Shown here: positions 44,330 through 52,495 of the stretch, piece by piece
How the letters are laid out: the number at the start of each line of letters is the position of its first letter
Numbering within the stretch: the stretch's first letter is position 1
DNA from: Prevotella sp.
GTDB taxonomy: Bacteria > Bacteroidota > Bacteroidia > Bacteroidales > Bacteroidaceae
Reading direction: 5' to 3'
Assembly: GCA_017645645.1 (NCBI GenBank)
Contig: JAGCOB010000022.1
Coordinates: 32,709-96,708, forward strand
Length of the DNA stretch: 64,000 nucleotides
Notes under the pieces: model-generated
What the model was told of the DNA's origin: nothing
The model's input: only the letters and a program-made list of their open reading frames with translations
Database searches by the model: none
Position numbers and translations under genes: made by a program

Positions 44330-44959
44330 TAACCGTGCGCGGGTTAGGCGGCACCTATCTATGCGATAGATGCCGCCCGTCTCAACTAAAGATAGTTTTT
44401 GTCCTCCAAAAACAAAGGAATGCCCCTTAGGCTTTACTTCTCTTCAGAAAAAGGATTGTGTTTCAAAAGATTTCTGTGAACAATCTTAACAAAACTCCCA
44501 AAATTTAAGGGCTCTTTTCAATTTTATTTGCTGTTGGTCGCAAATGAGCGAAATATAGGGCTTTTTGGTAATGCGCTCATACTAAGAGGGTTATCAGTAT
44601 TTGAGGTAAAACAATCCATAAAATAGAGGCAAAAAGGGTTGAAAAGTGCCGTTTTTTAACTGTTTTTCGTATAGAAAGGAGGCACCTTTCGGGTCGTTTG
44701 ATGCCTTCAAACGGGTAGTTAGGTGCCGACTAACTACCCTTTAGGTATATCCTAACTCTTTTTTTGCTCAAAATAAGCGTTTTGAGGGCTAGGAATTTTC
44801 TAGAAGCTCCAAAAATCCATACATAATTTTCGACAAATTTTCTTTACATTCCAACGTTTGTCTACTCCTTTTTTTTCGAAAATTCACTGCCAAATTCTTC
44901 CTTGTTTCAGAAATAATCCTTACTTTTGCAGCACCTAACAATTAAAAAACAAAAGAACT
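44330..44959. other. 630-base gene-free structured stretch
   Basis: No supported frame lies here. It holds an interrupted stem GGCGGCA/TGCCGCC with inner TCTAT/ATAGA (44347-44377), a 7-bp hairpin CGTTTGA/TCAAACG (44695-44713) directly abutting a 10-bp hairpin GGGTAGTTAG/CTAACTACCC (44713-44739), and TTAGG/CCTAA followed by seven T (44741-44765), like a terminator. GGCAC at 44681-44685 can pair with GTGCC in the second loop, a possible pseudoknot. The promoter of the next operon is at 44921-44928. Confidence 0.55.
44921..44928 (+). promoter_or_regulatory. promoter of the seven-gene envelope operon
   Basis: TACTTTTG, 31 bases before the start at 44960. The following genes are spaced from -7 to 23 bases with no terminator until 51587. 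Confidence 0.75.
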
Positions 44960-45199
44960 ATGGGTCTTATTTATTCACTTCTTATAGGATGTTTAGCTGG
45001 TTTTTGTGCCGGCAAGTTGATGAAAGGCGGAGGTTTTGGTCTGATCATGAACCTGGTCCTTGGTCTGTTTGGCGGTGCCCTCGGTGGCTGGTTATTCGAT
45101 CTGCTCGGTATTGAATGGGGTGGTCTTCTGGGACAACTCGGTACAGCCATTATCGGTGCTGTTGCCATCCTTTGGGTTGCCTCGCTAATAAAAAAATAG
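44960..45199 (+). CDS. GlsB/YeaQ/YmgE family membrane protein
   Basis: A 79-residue protein with three hydrophobic segments and glycine-rich turns (GCLAGFCAGKLMKGGGFG, LVLGLFGGALGGWLFDLLG), typical of the transglycosylase-associated/GlsB stress family of the inner membrane. Its role is poorly understood; some members are stress-induced. It leads the envelope operon. Confidence 0.9.
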   Translation: MGLIYSLLIGCLAGFCAGKLMKGGGFGLIMNLVLGLFGGALGGWLFDLLGIEWGGLLGQLGTAIIGAVAILWVASLIKK

Positions 45200-45204
45200 A
45201 CGAT

Positions 45205-46005
45205 ATGAAAAGATTGTTATTATCTATTGTCGTGATGATATCCATTACAACAAGTTATGCACAAAAAATGCTGGTACTCTACTATTCCGAGACCGGCACG
45301 ACGAAGACGGTGGCAGAAGAGTTGCAGAAGCAACTGAATGCTGATATCGAGGGTATTGAGGCCGTTGAGCCTTATTCCGGCAATTTCCAGGAGACGATAC
45401 AACGCGGACAGCGTGAGATGCAGAGCGGCAACTGGCCCGCCATCAAACCCCTGCAGAAGAATGTTGCAGATTACGACATTATCTTCCTCGGCTATCCCAT
45501 CTGGTTTGGCACCTATGCCAATCCCATTGTCACCCTCGTCAAGGAGAACGATTTCGCAGGGAAGACCATCGTACCGTTCTGCAGCTTCGGCAGCGGAGGT
45601 CTGAACACGTCGACGGAAGCCCTGAAGAAGGCACTGCCCAAGGCTACGATCAAGAACGGCTATGGTGTCCGCACCGCTCGTGTGGCAGCAGCCCCCAAGG
45701 AACTTGACCGTTTCCTGAAGGAGAACGGATATAAGGAAGGAAAGATTGAGAAATTGCCAGACTACTCCAACCAGCAGCCATTGACAGCCCACGAGCGACA
45801 GATGTTCGAGGCTGCCTGCTCCAGTTATCAGTTCCCACTCGGAACCCCTGTATCAGTAGGCAAGCGTAAGACTCCTGACAGCTTAGACTACAAATACACT
45901 GTCACTGGTCGTGGTATGAATGGTGAGGAAACAACCTCCATCATCTACGTCACCGTTCCCGATGCCGACCGTAACAATCCAGAGTTCACGGAAGTGGTGC
46001 GATAA
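45205..46005 (+). CDS. flavodoxin-domain protein with signal peptide
   Basis: A 266-residue protein. The open frame begins earlier, but I use the ATG at 45205, 5 bases after the preceding stop, because it begins a good signal peptide (KRLLLSIVVMISITTSYAQ). The flavodoxin domain follows at once: LVLYYSETGTTKTVAEEL is the FMN phosphate loop, and DIIFLGYPIWFGTYANP and VPFCSFGSGGLNTS are the FMN ring loops. A C-terminal extension of about 60 residues (from PLTAHERQM) has no assignment. FMN loading and electron donor outside the cytoplasm are unexplained; Bacteroidota do carry such predicted exported flavodoxins. Confidence 0.87.
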   Translation: MKRLLLSIVVMISITTSYAQKMLVLYYSETGTTKTVAEELQKQLNADIEGIEAVEPYSGNFQETIQRGQREMQSGNWPAIKPLQKNVADYDIIFLGYPIWFGTYANPIVTLVKENDFAGKTIVPFCSFGSGGLNTSTEALKKALPKATIKNGYGVRTARVAAAPKELDRFLKENGYKEGKIEKLPDYSNQQPLTAHERQMFEAACSSYQFPLGTPVSVGKRKTPDSLDYKYTVTGRGMNGEETTSIIYVTVPDADRNNPEFTEVVR

Positions 46006-46024
46006 AGGAAGAAATACATAGAAA

Positions 46025-46606
46025 ATGAAGAAATTCTTGATTGGTGCTATCCTGCTGGTGGTAGTGATAGCGATGGCAAAGACAGTTCCCGACAAGAAAG
46101 CCCATAAGAAGGCGATGATGGAGGCTGTCAAGGCGTATGTGAATGACGAGGCAGAAGAGAAATATGGCGACAATATCCTGACAGACTTAGGAAAGGGTAT
46201 CGTCAACAAGACCATTGAAGTCGCCCTGAACTCGAAACTGGAAGTCAACAACTACCTGATCTTCAACACAACCTCCGTAGAAGTGGATGATGAGACAAAG
46301 ACGCTGTCGCTGGGTGTGTTCGGTCATGTCTTTACGTTTGACAAAGAGATGCTGCGCGATGCCTTAGAGGCTTCTGCCAAGGAGAAGGCAGAGAAGAAGA
46401 GTGAGCGCAAGGCTGCCAAGGAGGCTGCCAAAGAAGCCAAGAAACTGGAGAAGCAGAAACGTAAAGAGGAGAAGAAACGTGAGAAAGAGGCTCGCAAGGA
46501 GCAGAAGCGTCATGACAAAGCTGCCAACAAGTCTGCCAAGAAACTTATCAAGTCCGTTAAAAAGACGATGAAGGAAAACAAGAAAAAGGCAGAAGAAGAG
46601 GACTAA
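46025..46606 (+). CDS. membrane-anchored lysine-rich protein (DUF4359-like)
   Basis: A 193-residue protein with an N-terminal membrane segment (LIGAILLVVVIAMAKTV) and a short globular region (about 30-115) resembling DUF4359. Residues 118-193 are extremely rich in lysine, alanine and glutamate (EKKSERKAAKEAAKEAKKLE), predicted as a long charged helix or coiled coil. The tail could bind nucleic acid or acidic polymers. Function is unknown; it belongs to the operon by spacing (19 bases after the flavodoxin). Confidence 0.7.
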   Translation: MKKFLIGAILLVVVIAMAKTVPDKKAHKKAMMEAVKAYVNDEAEEKYGDNILTDLGKGIVNKTIEVALNSKLEVNNYLIFNTTSVEVDDETKTLSLGVFGHVFTFDKEMLRDALEASAKEKAEKKSERKAAKEAAKEAKKLEKQKRKEEKKREKEARKEQKRHDKAANKSAKKLIKSVKKTMKENKKKAEEED

Positions 46607-46629
46607 TCAATAACAAGAAGACATAAAGA

Positions 46630-47772
46630 ATGAAAAAATACCTGATCATTGCCTTTGCCGTATTAGGCATGGCATCCTGTAGTGAGAAGAAGTTCCATGT
46701 AGAGGGAAACATCACCAATGCCAAGGACTCCGTGCTCTATTTCGAGAATGTGGGACTGGAACAAATCAATGTTGTTGACTCCGTGAAACTCGACGAGGAC
46801 GGTGCCTTCGCTTTTGCACAGCCTCAGAACGATGCTCCTGAGTTCTACCGCCTCCGTATCAGTGACCAGATTATCAACGTGAGCATCGACTCTACGGAAA
46901 CGGTGACCATCAAGGCACAATATCCGCAGATGGCGACGCAGTATGAGGTCAGCGGTAGTGACGACTGTGCGAAGATCAAGGAGCTGACACTGAAGCAGAT
47001 CGACCTGCAGAACCGTGCCATTGCCATACAGCGTAACCAAGACCTGACCATCGACGAGTCGAACGACAGTATCCTGAACATGATTAAAGCCTATAAGCAG
47101 GATGTGAAGACAAACTATATCCTCAAGGCACCCAATCGTTCCTATTCCTATTTCGCCCTCTTCCAGGCTATCGGTAACATGCTGATCTTCAATCCCCGTT
47201 CCAACAAGGATGACATCAAGGTATTCGCTGCCGTTGCCACCAGTTGGGACACCTATCACCCCCATTCTGAGCGTGGCGCTAACCTGCATAACATCACCAT
47301 CGAGGGTATGAAGAATATCCGCATTGCAGAGGCTAACGCTTCCCAAACAATTGATGCCAGCAAGATATCGACAACAGGACTGATTGATATTGCCCTCTAT
47401 GACAACAAAGGACAACTACGCCGTCTGACAGACCTGAATGGTAAGGTGGTACTGCTTGATTTCCACCTCTTCGGACTGGAAAACTCTCCAGAGCGTATCC
47501 TGATGTTGCGTGAGCTCTATAACAAATACCACGAACAGGGACTGGAGATCTATCAGGTGTCACTGGATACTGACGAGCATTTCTGGAAACAGCAGACGGC
47601 TGCCCTGCCATGGATCAGCGTTCGCGACCCGCAAAGCATGGAGTCCCAGACACTGATTCTCTATAACATCCAGGGACTGCCTGACTACTTCCTCATCAGT
47701 CGTGACAACTCGCTCTATAAGCGCGGAACAGAGGTAAAGGATATCGAGACGGAGATCAAGAGTCTGCTGTAA
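46630..47772 (+). CDS. lipoprotein with DUF4369 and thioredoxin-like domain lacking CxxC
   Basis: A 380-residue lipoprotein; the lipobox is LGMASC near residue 17. An N-terminal DUF4369-like beta domain (KFHVEGNITNAKDSVLYFENV) and a helical middle precede a TlpA/AhpC-type thioredoxin fold from about residue 255. At the position of WCxxC it reads LLDFHLFGLENSPE, so both redox cysteines are absent. The domain is therefore unlikely to do thiol exchange and may be a binding module. Its stop overlaps the next start (TAATG). Confidence 0.85.
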   Translation: MKKYLIIAFAVLGMASCSEKKFHVEGNITNAKDSVLYFENVGLEQINVVDSVKLDEDGAFAFAQPQNDAPEFYRLRISDQIINVSIDSTETVTIKAQYPQMATQYEVSGSDDCAKIKELTLKQIDLQNRAIAIQRNQDLTIDESNDSILNMIKAYKQDVKTNYILKAPNRSYSYFALFQAIGNMLIFNPRSNKDDIKVFAAVATSWDTYHPHSERGANLHNITIEGMKNIRIAEANASQTIDASKISTTGLIDIALYDNKGQLRRLTDLNGKVVLLDFHLFGLENSPERILMLRELYNKYHEQGLEIYQVSLDTDEHFWKQQTAALPWISVRDPQSMESQTLILYNIQGLPDYFLISRDNSLYKRGTEVKDIETEIKSLL

Positions 47773-48278
47773 TGAGGGCTGTTAGCTTTTGGCTATTAGC
47801 TTTTGGCTTTTGGCTGACAAGTGTGGATGTCTTTAGTCAGGAAAGGGGAGGCTTCTCCTTGGAGCAGAAGAATGACACACTGTCAGTGCTGACGCTGAAG
47901 ACAGACTCCACCTGTGACCGATGGGAACTGCCCTACCCTGTCTACCAGTTCTGTACGGGTGATGTCGATGGTGACGGGAGTATTGATGCGATGGTGGGTG
48001 TCATCAAGAGCACCCGCTATTTCAAGGAGAAAGGACGACGCCTGTTTATCTTCAAGAACTACCACGGACTGGTGCGTCCATTGTGGATGGGATCGAAGTT
48101 AGGCGGTATCCTGGAGGACTTCCGGTTCACAGACGGGAAGATACAGAGCCTGGAGCGCACGACAGACGGGAAATACGTGGTGGCGGAATACCGCTGGGCA
48201 CATTTCGGCATGGGCTTTGAGCGTTTCCTACTGAAGAATGTGACAAGGGAAGAAGCAATAAAAACATTTAATAACTAA
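47772..48278 (+). CDS. small exported protein with VCBS/FG-GAP-like motif
   Basis: A 168-residue protein. Its signal peptide core (VSFWLLAFGFWLTS) is made by a heptamer array (47777-47818). The mature part contains GDVDGDGSIDAMVGV, a calcium-binding-like turn resembling an FG-GAP/VCBS repeat. Family and role are not recognised with confidence. The start overlaps the preceding stop by one base. Confidence 0.7.
   Translation: MRAVSFWLLAFGFWLTSVDVFSQERGGFSLEQKNDTLSVLTLKTDSTCDRWELPYPVYQFCTGDVDGDGSIDAMVGVIKSTRYFKEKGRRLFIFKNYHGLVRPLWMGSKLGGILEDFRFTDGKIQSLERTTDGKYVVAEYRWAHFGMGFERFLLKNVTREEAIKTFNN
47777..47818 (+). repeat. heptamer array forming a signal peptide core
   Basis: Six 7-base units: GGCTGTT, AGCTTTT, GGCTATT, AGCTTTT, GGCTTTT, GGCTGAC, encoding residues 3-16. 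The unit GGCTTTT also occurs in parE and ribF. Confidence 0.8.
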
Positions 48279-48294
48279 ATAAACCATTTTGCCT

Positions 48295-50694
48295 ATGAAG
48301 AAGTTAGTATTAACCATGATGGTACTTGCCTTCGCCTGGAATGCAAGTGCACAGAAGGAGTCACGTCCCGTCATCATCCCCGGCAAGGCGAAGATTGACG
48401 TGGAACAGTTGAACAAGAAACTGCCTCTTAACATCAATGTGGAGAACCTCTCCCTGGAGGAGACACGTATCCTGCGCAATGCTGTGTCTGCACGTCAGGG
48501 CTACCTTTTTATGAGTGCCGACCTGCGTGGTATCTTCAGTGCCACTTCCTGGTATGATTCTATCATGGTTGACCGCTACTACAAAGAGGAGGAAGGCAAG
48601 GCAAAACCTATCAAGTACACTCCAGCCGAACAGGCTTTCGTCAAGAAGCTACAAGCTCACGAGGCACAGTTGAAGGCACATAACAACATCGCTCCTGCCG
48701 GGATGATGACGAATATGGACAATATCGTCAATACCTTCCAGTTGCAGGACTTCAACCAGCGGCTCTACAACGCCATCGGAAAGAACGGCTTTGCCATCGT
48801 GCCAGGTAAGGAAGACCAGCTCTTCCATATCTATGAACGCAACGACTACCATGAGTTCCCCAGTTTTGTGACCACAGACCTCTTCCTGCAGGCTTTCCAC
48901 ATGTATTTCGACTGCCTGTTGAAGGAGACGGAGCAACAGAAGTTCTCACCGATGGTCACTGACTTCGCAAAGAAGAACTACGACCTCATGATGCAGAAGG
49001 CTGCTACGGCTACTGATCCGAAGATGAAGGCTGCCGCAGAATACAATGCCGCCTACTATGCCATCGCCTATGCCCTGAATACGGGTAAGGCTTTGTTGCC
49101 TGTTGCCGCTACCTATACAGACCTGGCAAAACAAGAGGTCAAGAATGTCAACGATGCCGATACGAGATATTCAGAGTTCTTGGGTTATGTACCTGAGAAG
49201 AGGATGCCTAAGTTCATCTATAACATCTATCGTCCACGTGGCCACTATACCCGTAACGAGACACTGAAACAGTATTTCCGTGCAATGATGTGGTTGCAGA
49301 ATGTCCCCTTCGGCACCGATAAGGACGACCAGTTGCGTGCTGCCCTGCTGTTGGCACAGACCATTGGCAGCAATCCAGCACTGACGACACTCTATAAGAA
49401 TATGACAGAGCCTATCACTTATCTGATGGGTATGCCTGACGATGTGAGCATCCTGCAGGTCTATGGAGAGATGCAGAAGAACGGTGCCACCCTGGAACAA
49501 CTCTATAACGACAATAAGAAGTTCGAAGCTATCCGCAAGGCTTTAGAGGAACTCGCCAAGAAGCAGACACGTATCAAGCCCAAGTTCCAGTCATCCAGTG
49601 CGTTCAAGATTTGTCTGATGCCTCAGCGTTACTTCCCAGACAACGAAGTATTGCAGGAGATGGTCGACTATGAGACCAAGCCCACCCTACGTGGTGTTCC
49701 CAAGGGTCTTGATGTCTTTGCTGCCATTGGCATCACTTCCGCTGAACGTCTCTTGTTGGGAGAACTCAACGAACAGGGCAGATGGAATAAGTATACGGAG
49801 AACCTGAACGCCATGAAACAGCGGATGGGTGAAATCAACTGGAAAGAGACCGTTGCCAATCGCTGGATATATGCCATGAAGGATGTGAACAGCAAGAACG
49901 CCAAATATCCGAAGTTCATGCAGTCGCCCCAGTGGGAGAAGAAAAACCTGAACACCTCCCTTGCCTCATGGGCAGAGTTGAAACACGACGCGATCCTTTA
50001 TGCCAAACAGCCGATGGGTGCCGAGTGTGGCGGCGGTGGTGTTCCTGATCCCATCACCAAGGGATATGTGGAGCCGAACGTCGCCTACTGGACAAAAGCC
50101 ATCGAACTGATTGACGAGACGATGGCAGTGATGAAACGCTTCGACCTCGTGACGGAGAAAGCCACTACAGCGACAGAAGACCTGCGCGACAAAGCGGAGT
50201 TCCTGTTGAACTGCAGTAAGAAGGAATTGGCAGGACAGAAACTCTCTAACGAGGAATACCAGCAGATAGAGGTTATCGGTTCTGCCTTCGAGAACATCAC
50301 CCTCAACCTCATCAAGGAACCCGACCAGTATCTGATGGGATGGGGTGACGTACAGGGTGCCGACAAGTCGATAGCCGTCGTTGCTGATGTCTATACAGCC
50401 AATGCAGGTAACAACCCTGCCCAGTCGGTATTGTACGAGGCTGTAGGTCCTGCTCATGAGATCTACGTGGTCGTTGAGATCGAAGGTTATCTCTATCTCA
50501 CCCGTGGTGCCGTCCTCTCCTATCGTGAATTCGAGGAGGCTATTGATGCACCACGTACCACTGACGAGGAATGGCAGCAGCAGTTGGAGTCACAGCCTGA
50601 GAAGGGCATCCCCGACTGGATGAAGGAAATCCTTGTACCTCTCGATGGCAAGAGCATCGACAACGAGCATATCTTCTATAGCTCCGGATGCTAA
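48295..50694 (+). CDS. DUF3160 / YARHG-type exported protein
   Basis: A 799-residue exported protein with signal peptide (KKLVLTMMVLAFAWNASAQ). A YARHG-like segment lies about residues 55-90 (TRILRNAVSARQGYLFMSADLRGIF), followed by a large DUF3160 domain to the end (FVTTDLFLQAFHMYFDCLL, GHYTRNETLKQYFRAMMWL). The start is the ATG at 48295; an in-frame TTG two codons upstream is less likely. DUF3160 proteins are large periplasmic or surface proteins of unknown function, so only location is inferred. It overlaps the CapA-type gene by 7 bases. Confidence 0.85.
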   Translation: MKKLVLTMMVLAFAWNASAQKESRPVIIPGKAKIDVEQLNKKLPLNINVENLSLEETRILRNAVSARQGYLFMSADLRGIFSATSWYDSIMVDRYYKEEEGKAKPIKYTPAEQAFVKKLQAHEAQLKAHNNIAPAGMMTNMDNIVNTFQLQDFNQRLYNAIGKNGFAIVPGKEDQLFHIYERNDYHEFPSFVTTDLFLQAFHMYFDCLLKETEQQKFSPMVTDFAKKNYDLMMQKAATATDPKMKAAAEYNAAYYAIAYALNTGKALLPVAATYTDLAKQEVKNVNDADTRYSEFLGYVPEKRMPKFIYNIYRPRGHYTRNETLKQYFRAMMWLQNVPFGTDKDDQLRAALLLAQTIGSNPALTTLYKNMTEPITYLMGMPDDVSILQVYGEMQKNGATLEQLYNDNKKFEAIRKALEELAKKQTRIKPKFQSSSAFKICLMPQRYFPDNEVLQEMVDYETKPTLRGVPKGLDVFAAIGITSAERLLLGELNEQGRWNKYTENLNAMKQRMGEINWKETVANRWIYAMKDVNSKNAKYPKFMQSPQWEKKNLNTSLASWAELKHDAILYAKQPMGAECGGGGVPDPITKGYVEPNVAYWTKAIELIDETMAVMKRFDLVTEKATTATEDLRDKAEFLLNCSKKELAGQKLSNEEYQQIEVIGSAFENITLNLIKEPDQYLMGWGDVQGADKSIAVVADVYTANAGNNPAQSVLYEAVGPAHEIYVVVEIEGYLYLTRGAVLSYREFEEAIDAPRTTDEEWQQQLESQPEKGIPDWMKEILVPLDGKSIDNEHIFYSSGC

Positions 50695-51587
50695 CGAGTC
50701 TGATATCCATGTTGATGATGGTAAGCGTGAGTGACACGCTTACCATCACTTTTACTGGCGATTTATTGCTGGACCGGGGTGTCCGTCAACACATTGAACA
50801 TCGCGGTGTCGACCACCTCTTCTCCCCCTTTGTCGACTCCGTCTTCCAGTCAAGTGATCTCGTGGTGGCAAACTTAGAGTGTCCTGCCACAAAGATCGTA
50901 CAACCGAACTTCAAACAGTTTATCTTCCGTGCCGAACCAGAATGGCTAAATACACTGAAGGCACATGGTATCACACATCTCAACCTCGCCAACAACCATA
51001 GCATCGACCAAGGAAGGGCTGGGTTGGCAGACACGAAAAAGAACATAGAGGAGGCAGGCATGATACCTGTGGGGGCAGGCAGTAATATGCAAGAAGCAGT
51101 ACAACCTGTGTTATTAGCCTCATCGCCTCGAAAGGTGTGGCTGTTATCCTCGCTGCGCATGCCTCTGGAGAACTTCTCCTATCTGCCCGACAAACCGTGT
51201 GTCAGTCAGGAGAGCATCGACTCCCTCACCACAAGGGTCAAGACACTGAGAGATCATGACCCTCAGTGCTATATCATTGTTTCCCTGCACTGGGGAGGGG
51301 AGCACACCCTGAAACCTATTCCGTCACAGCGACAACAAGCCCACGACATAATAGACGCTGGTGCCGATGCCCTGATCTGTCACCATACCCATACACTCCA
51401 GACCATTGAGGAGTATCAGGGAAAACCTATCTACTACAGTATCGGTAACTTCATCTTCGACCAGAAGAAGCCTATCAACAGTCGTGCCTGTATGGTAAAG
51501 GTGTCTATCACAAAAGAATCGTCCCATTTCGAGACGATTCCTATCATGATAGGCAACTGCGTTCCTTATCAAGCTGATATCCCGTAG
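50688..51587 (+). CDS. CapA-type metallophosphatase-fold protein
   Basis: A 299-residue protein of the CapA/PgsA family (calcineurin-like metal-binding fold), named for poly-gamma-glutamate capsule synthesis but common in genomes without that polymer. Motifs: TFTGDLLLDRGV, VVANLECP, NLANNHSIDQGRAG, SLHWGGEH and CHHTHTLQ, the usual metal ligands. The N-terminus is short and hydrophobic and may be a signal anchor; the start could be 50688, 50709 or the MM pair at 50715. A 14-bp hairpin covers these starts. Confidence 0.85.
   Translation: MLTSLISMLMMVSVSDTLTITFTGDLLLDRGVRQHIEHRGVDHLFSPFVDSVFQSSDLVVANLECPATKIVQPNFKQFIFRAEPEWLNTLKAHGITHLNLANNHSIDQGRAGLADTKKNIEEAGMIPVGAGSNMQEAVQPVLLASSPRKVWLLSSLRMPLENFSYLPDKPCVSQESIDSLTTRVKTLRDHDPQCYIIVSLHWGGEHTLKPIPSQRQQAHDIIDAGADALICHHTHTLQTIEEYQGKPIYYSIGNFIFDQKKPINSRACMVKVSITKESSHFETIPIMIGNCVPYQADIP
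50716..50748 (+). promoter_or_regulatory. perfect 14-bp hairpin over the capA start region
   Basis: TGATGGTAAGCGTG pairs with CACGCTTACCATCA around a 5-base loop AGTGA. It contains one candidate start codon and abuts the others, so it could restrict initiation or end transcription from the DUF3160 gene (CTTTTAC follows). Confidence 0.6.
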
Positions 51588-51592
51588 ACAAG

Positions 51593-52417
51593 CTAAAAAC
51601 TATTGAGCCACGCTTTCAATTCCAGCATCATCTCGAAATGATAGGGGAACGACTGCAGGATACCGAAGCCATGTCCTCCTGAGGGATAACTGTGGAAAGA
51701 GGCTGGTACTCCACAATGACTCAGTTCCTCGTAATAACTGATTGCATTGACAGGAGATACTGCCTTGTCGTCATTAGCAAGGGCAATAAAGGCACGAGGT
51801 GTGGAATACTTCACATGTTGCTCATTGCAATACTCGTTCACCAGTCTACGCTTGGGTTTCTTTCCTAACAGGTTATCACGGGAGCCTTGGTGGGTCATGC
51901 CCTGTTCCATGGAAATGACTGGATAGAACAATATCTGGAAGTTAGGAGCGGCTTCACCTGTGGAATGTGTGGCAATGGTAGAGGCGAGATGTCCTCCTGC
52001 CGAGAACCCCATGATACCCACCTCCTTGGGATTGATTTCCCAGGCTACAGACATCCTGCGTACCAGACGCATCGCCTCTTCGGCATCCTCAATAGGCACT
52101 TTATAAACACCATGTGGCATGCGGTATTTCAGCACGATCACTGCGATACCCTGCGCATTGAAGAACGGTGCCCAGGCAGTACCTTCCTTCTCAAAGGCAA
52201 GATGGGAATAGCCTCCACCTGGACAGATAACAACAGCACGACCAGTGGCTACTTCCTTCTTGGGAAGGAATACCGTTACCTTTGCCAAGTCATTCGGGTC
52301 ACCATTCGATGTCTTGGGAGCTCCCTCCCACAAATCCATCTCAACTCCCTGCTGTGCAAAGGCTGACGATGACATGAATAACATCGACCAGACGAATAGA
52401 ATTTTCTGTATTTTCAT
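51593..52417 (-). CDS. exported alpha/beta-hydrolase esterase
   Basis: A 274-residue secreted or periplasmic esterase/lipase-type hydrolase with a signal peptide (1-21, ending AFAQ). The oxyanion motif is CPGGGYSHLAFE, the nucleophile elbow GFSAGGHLAS, and the acid and base of the triad fit DDKAVSP and GGHGFG. It resembles acetyl-xylan-esterase-like hydrolases of polysaccharide degraders. It diverges from a sialate O-acetylesterase gene, so the pair may remove acetyl groups from glycans; substrate is inferred. Confidence 0.87.
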   Translation of the reverse strand: MKIQKILFVWSMLFMSSSAFAQQGVEMDLWEGAPKTSNGDPNDLAKVTVFLPKKEVATGRAVVICPGGGYSHLAFEKEGTAWAPFFNAQGIAVIVLKYRMPHGVYKVPIEDAEEAMRLVRRMSVAWEINPKEVGIMGFSAGGHLASTIATHSTGEAAPNFQILFYPVISMEQGMTHQGSRDNLLGKKPKRRLVNEYCNEQHVKYSTPRAFIALANDDKAVSPVNAISYYEELSHCGVPASFHSYPSGGHGFGILQSFPYHFEMMLELKAWLNSF

Positions 52418-52439
52418 AATTTCTTGTGATTGATGCTTG

Positions 52440-52466
52440 CAAAGATACGAAAAATCATTATCTTTG
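52440..52466. promoter_or_regulatory. divergent promoters of the two esterase genes
   Basis: TATCTTTG on the minus strand (52447 to 52440) and on the plus strand (52459-52466). Confidence 0.75.
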
Positions 52467-52495
52467 CACCATCATTCGACTAAAAACTTTTAACG

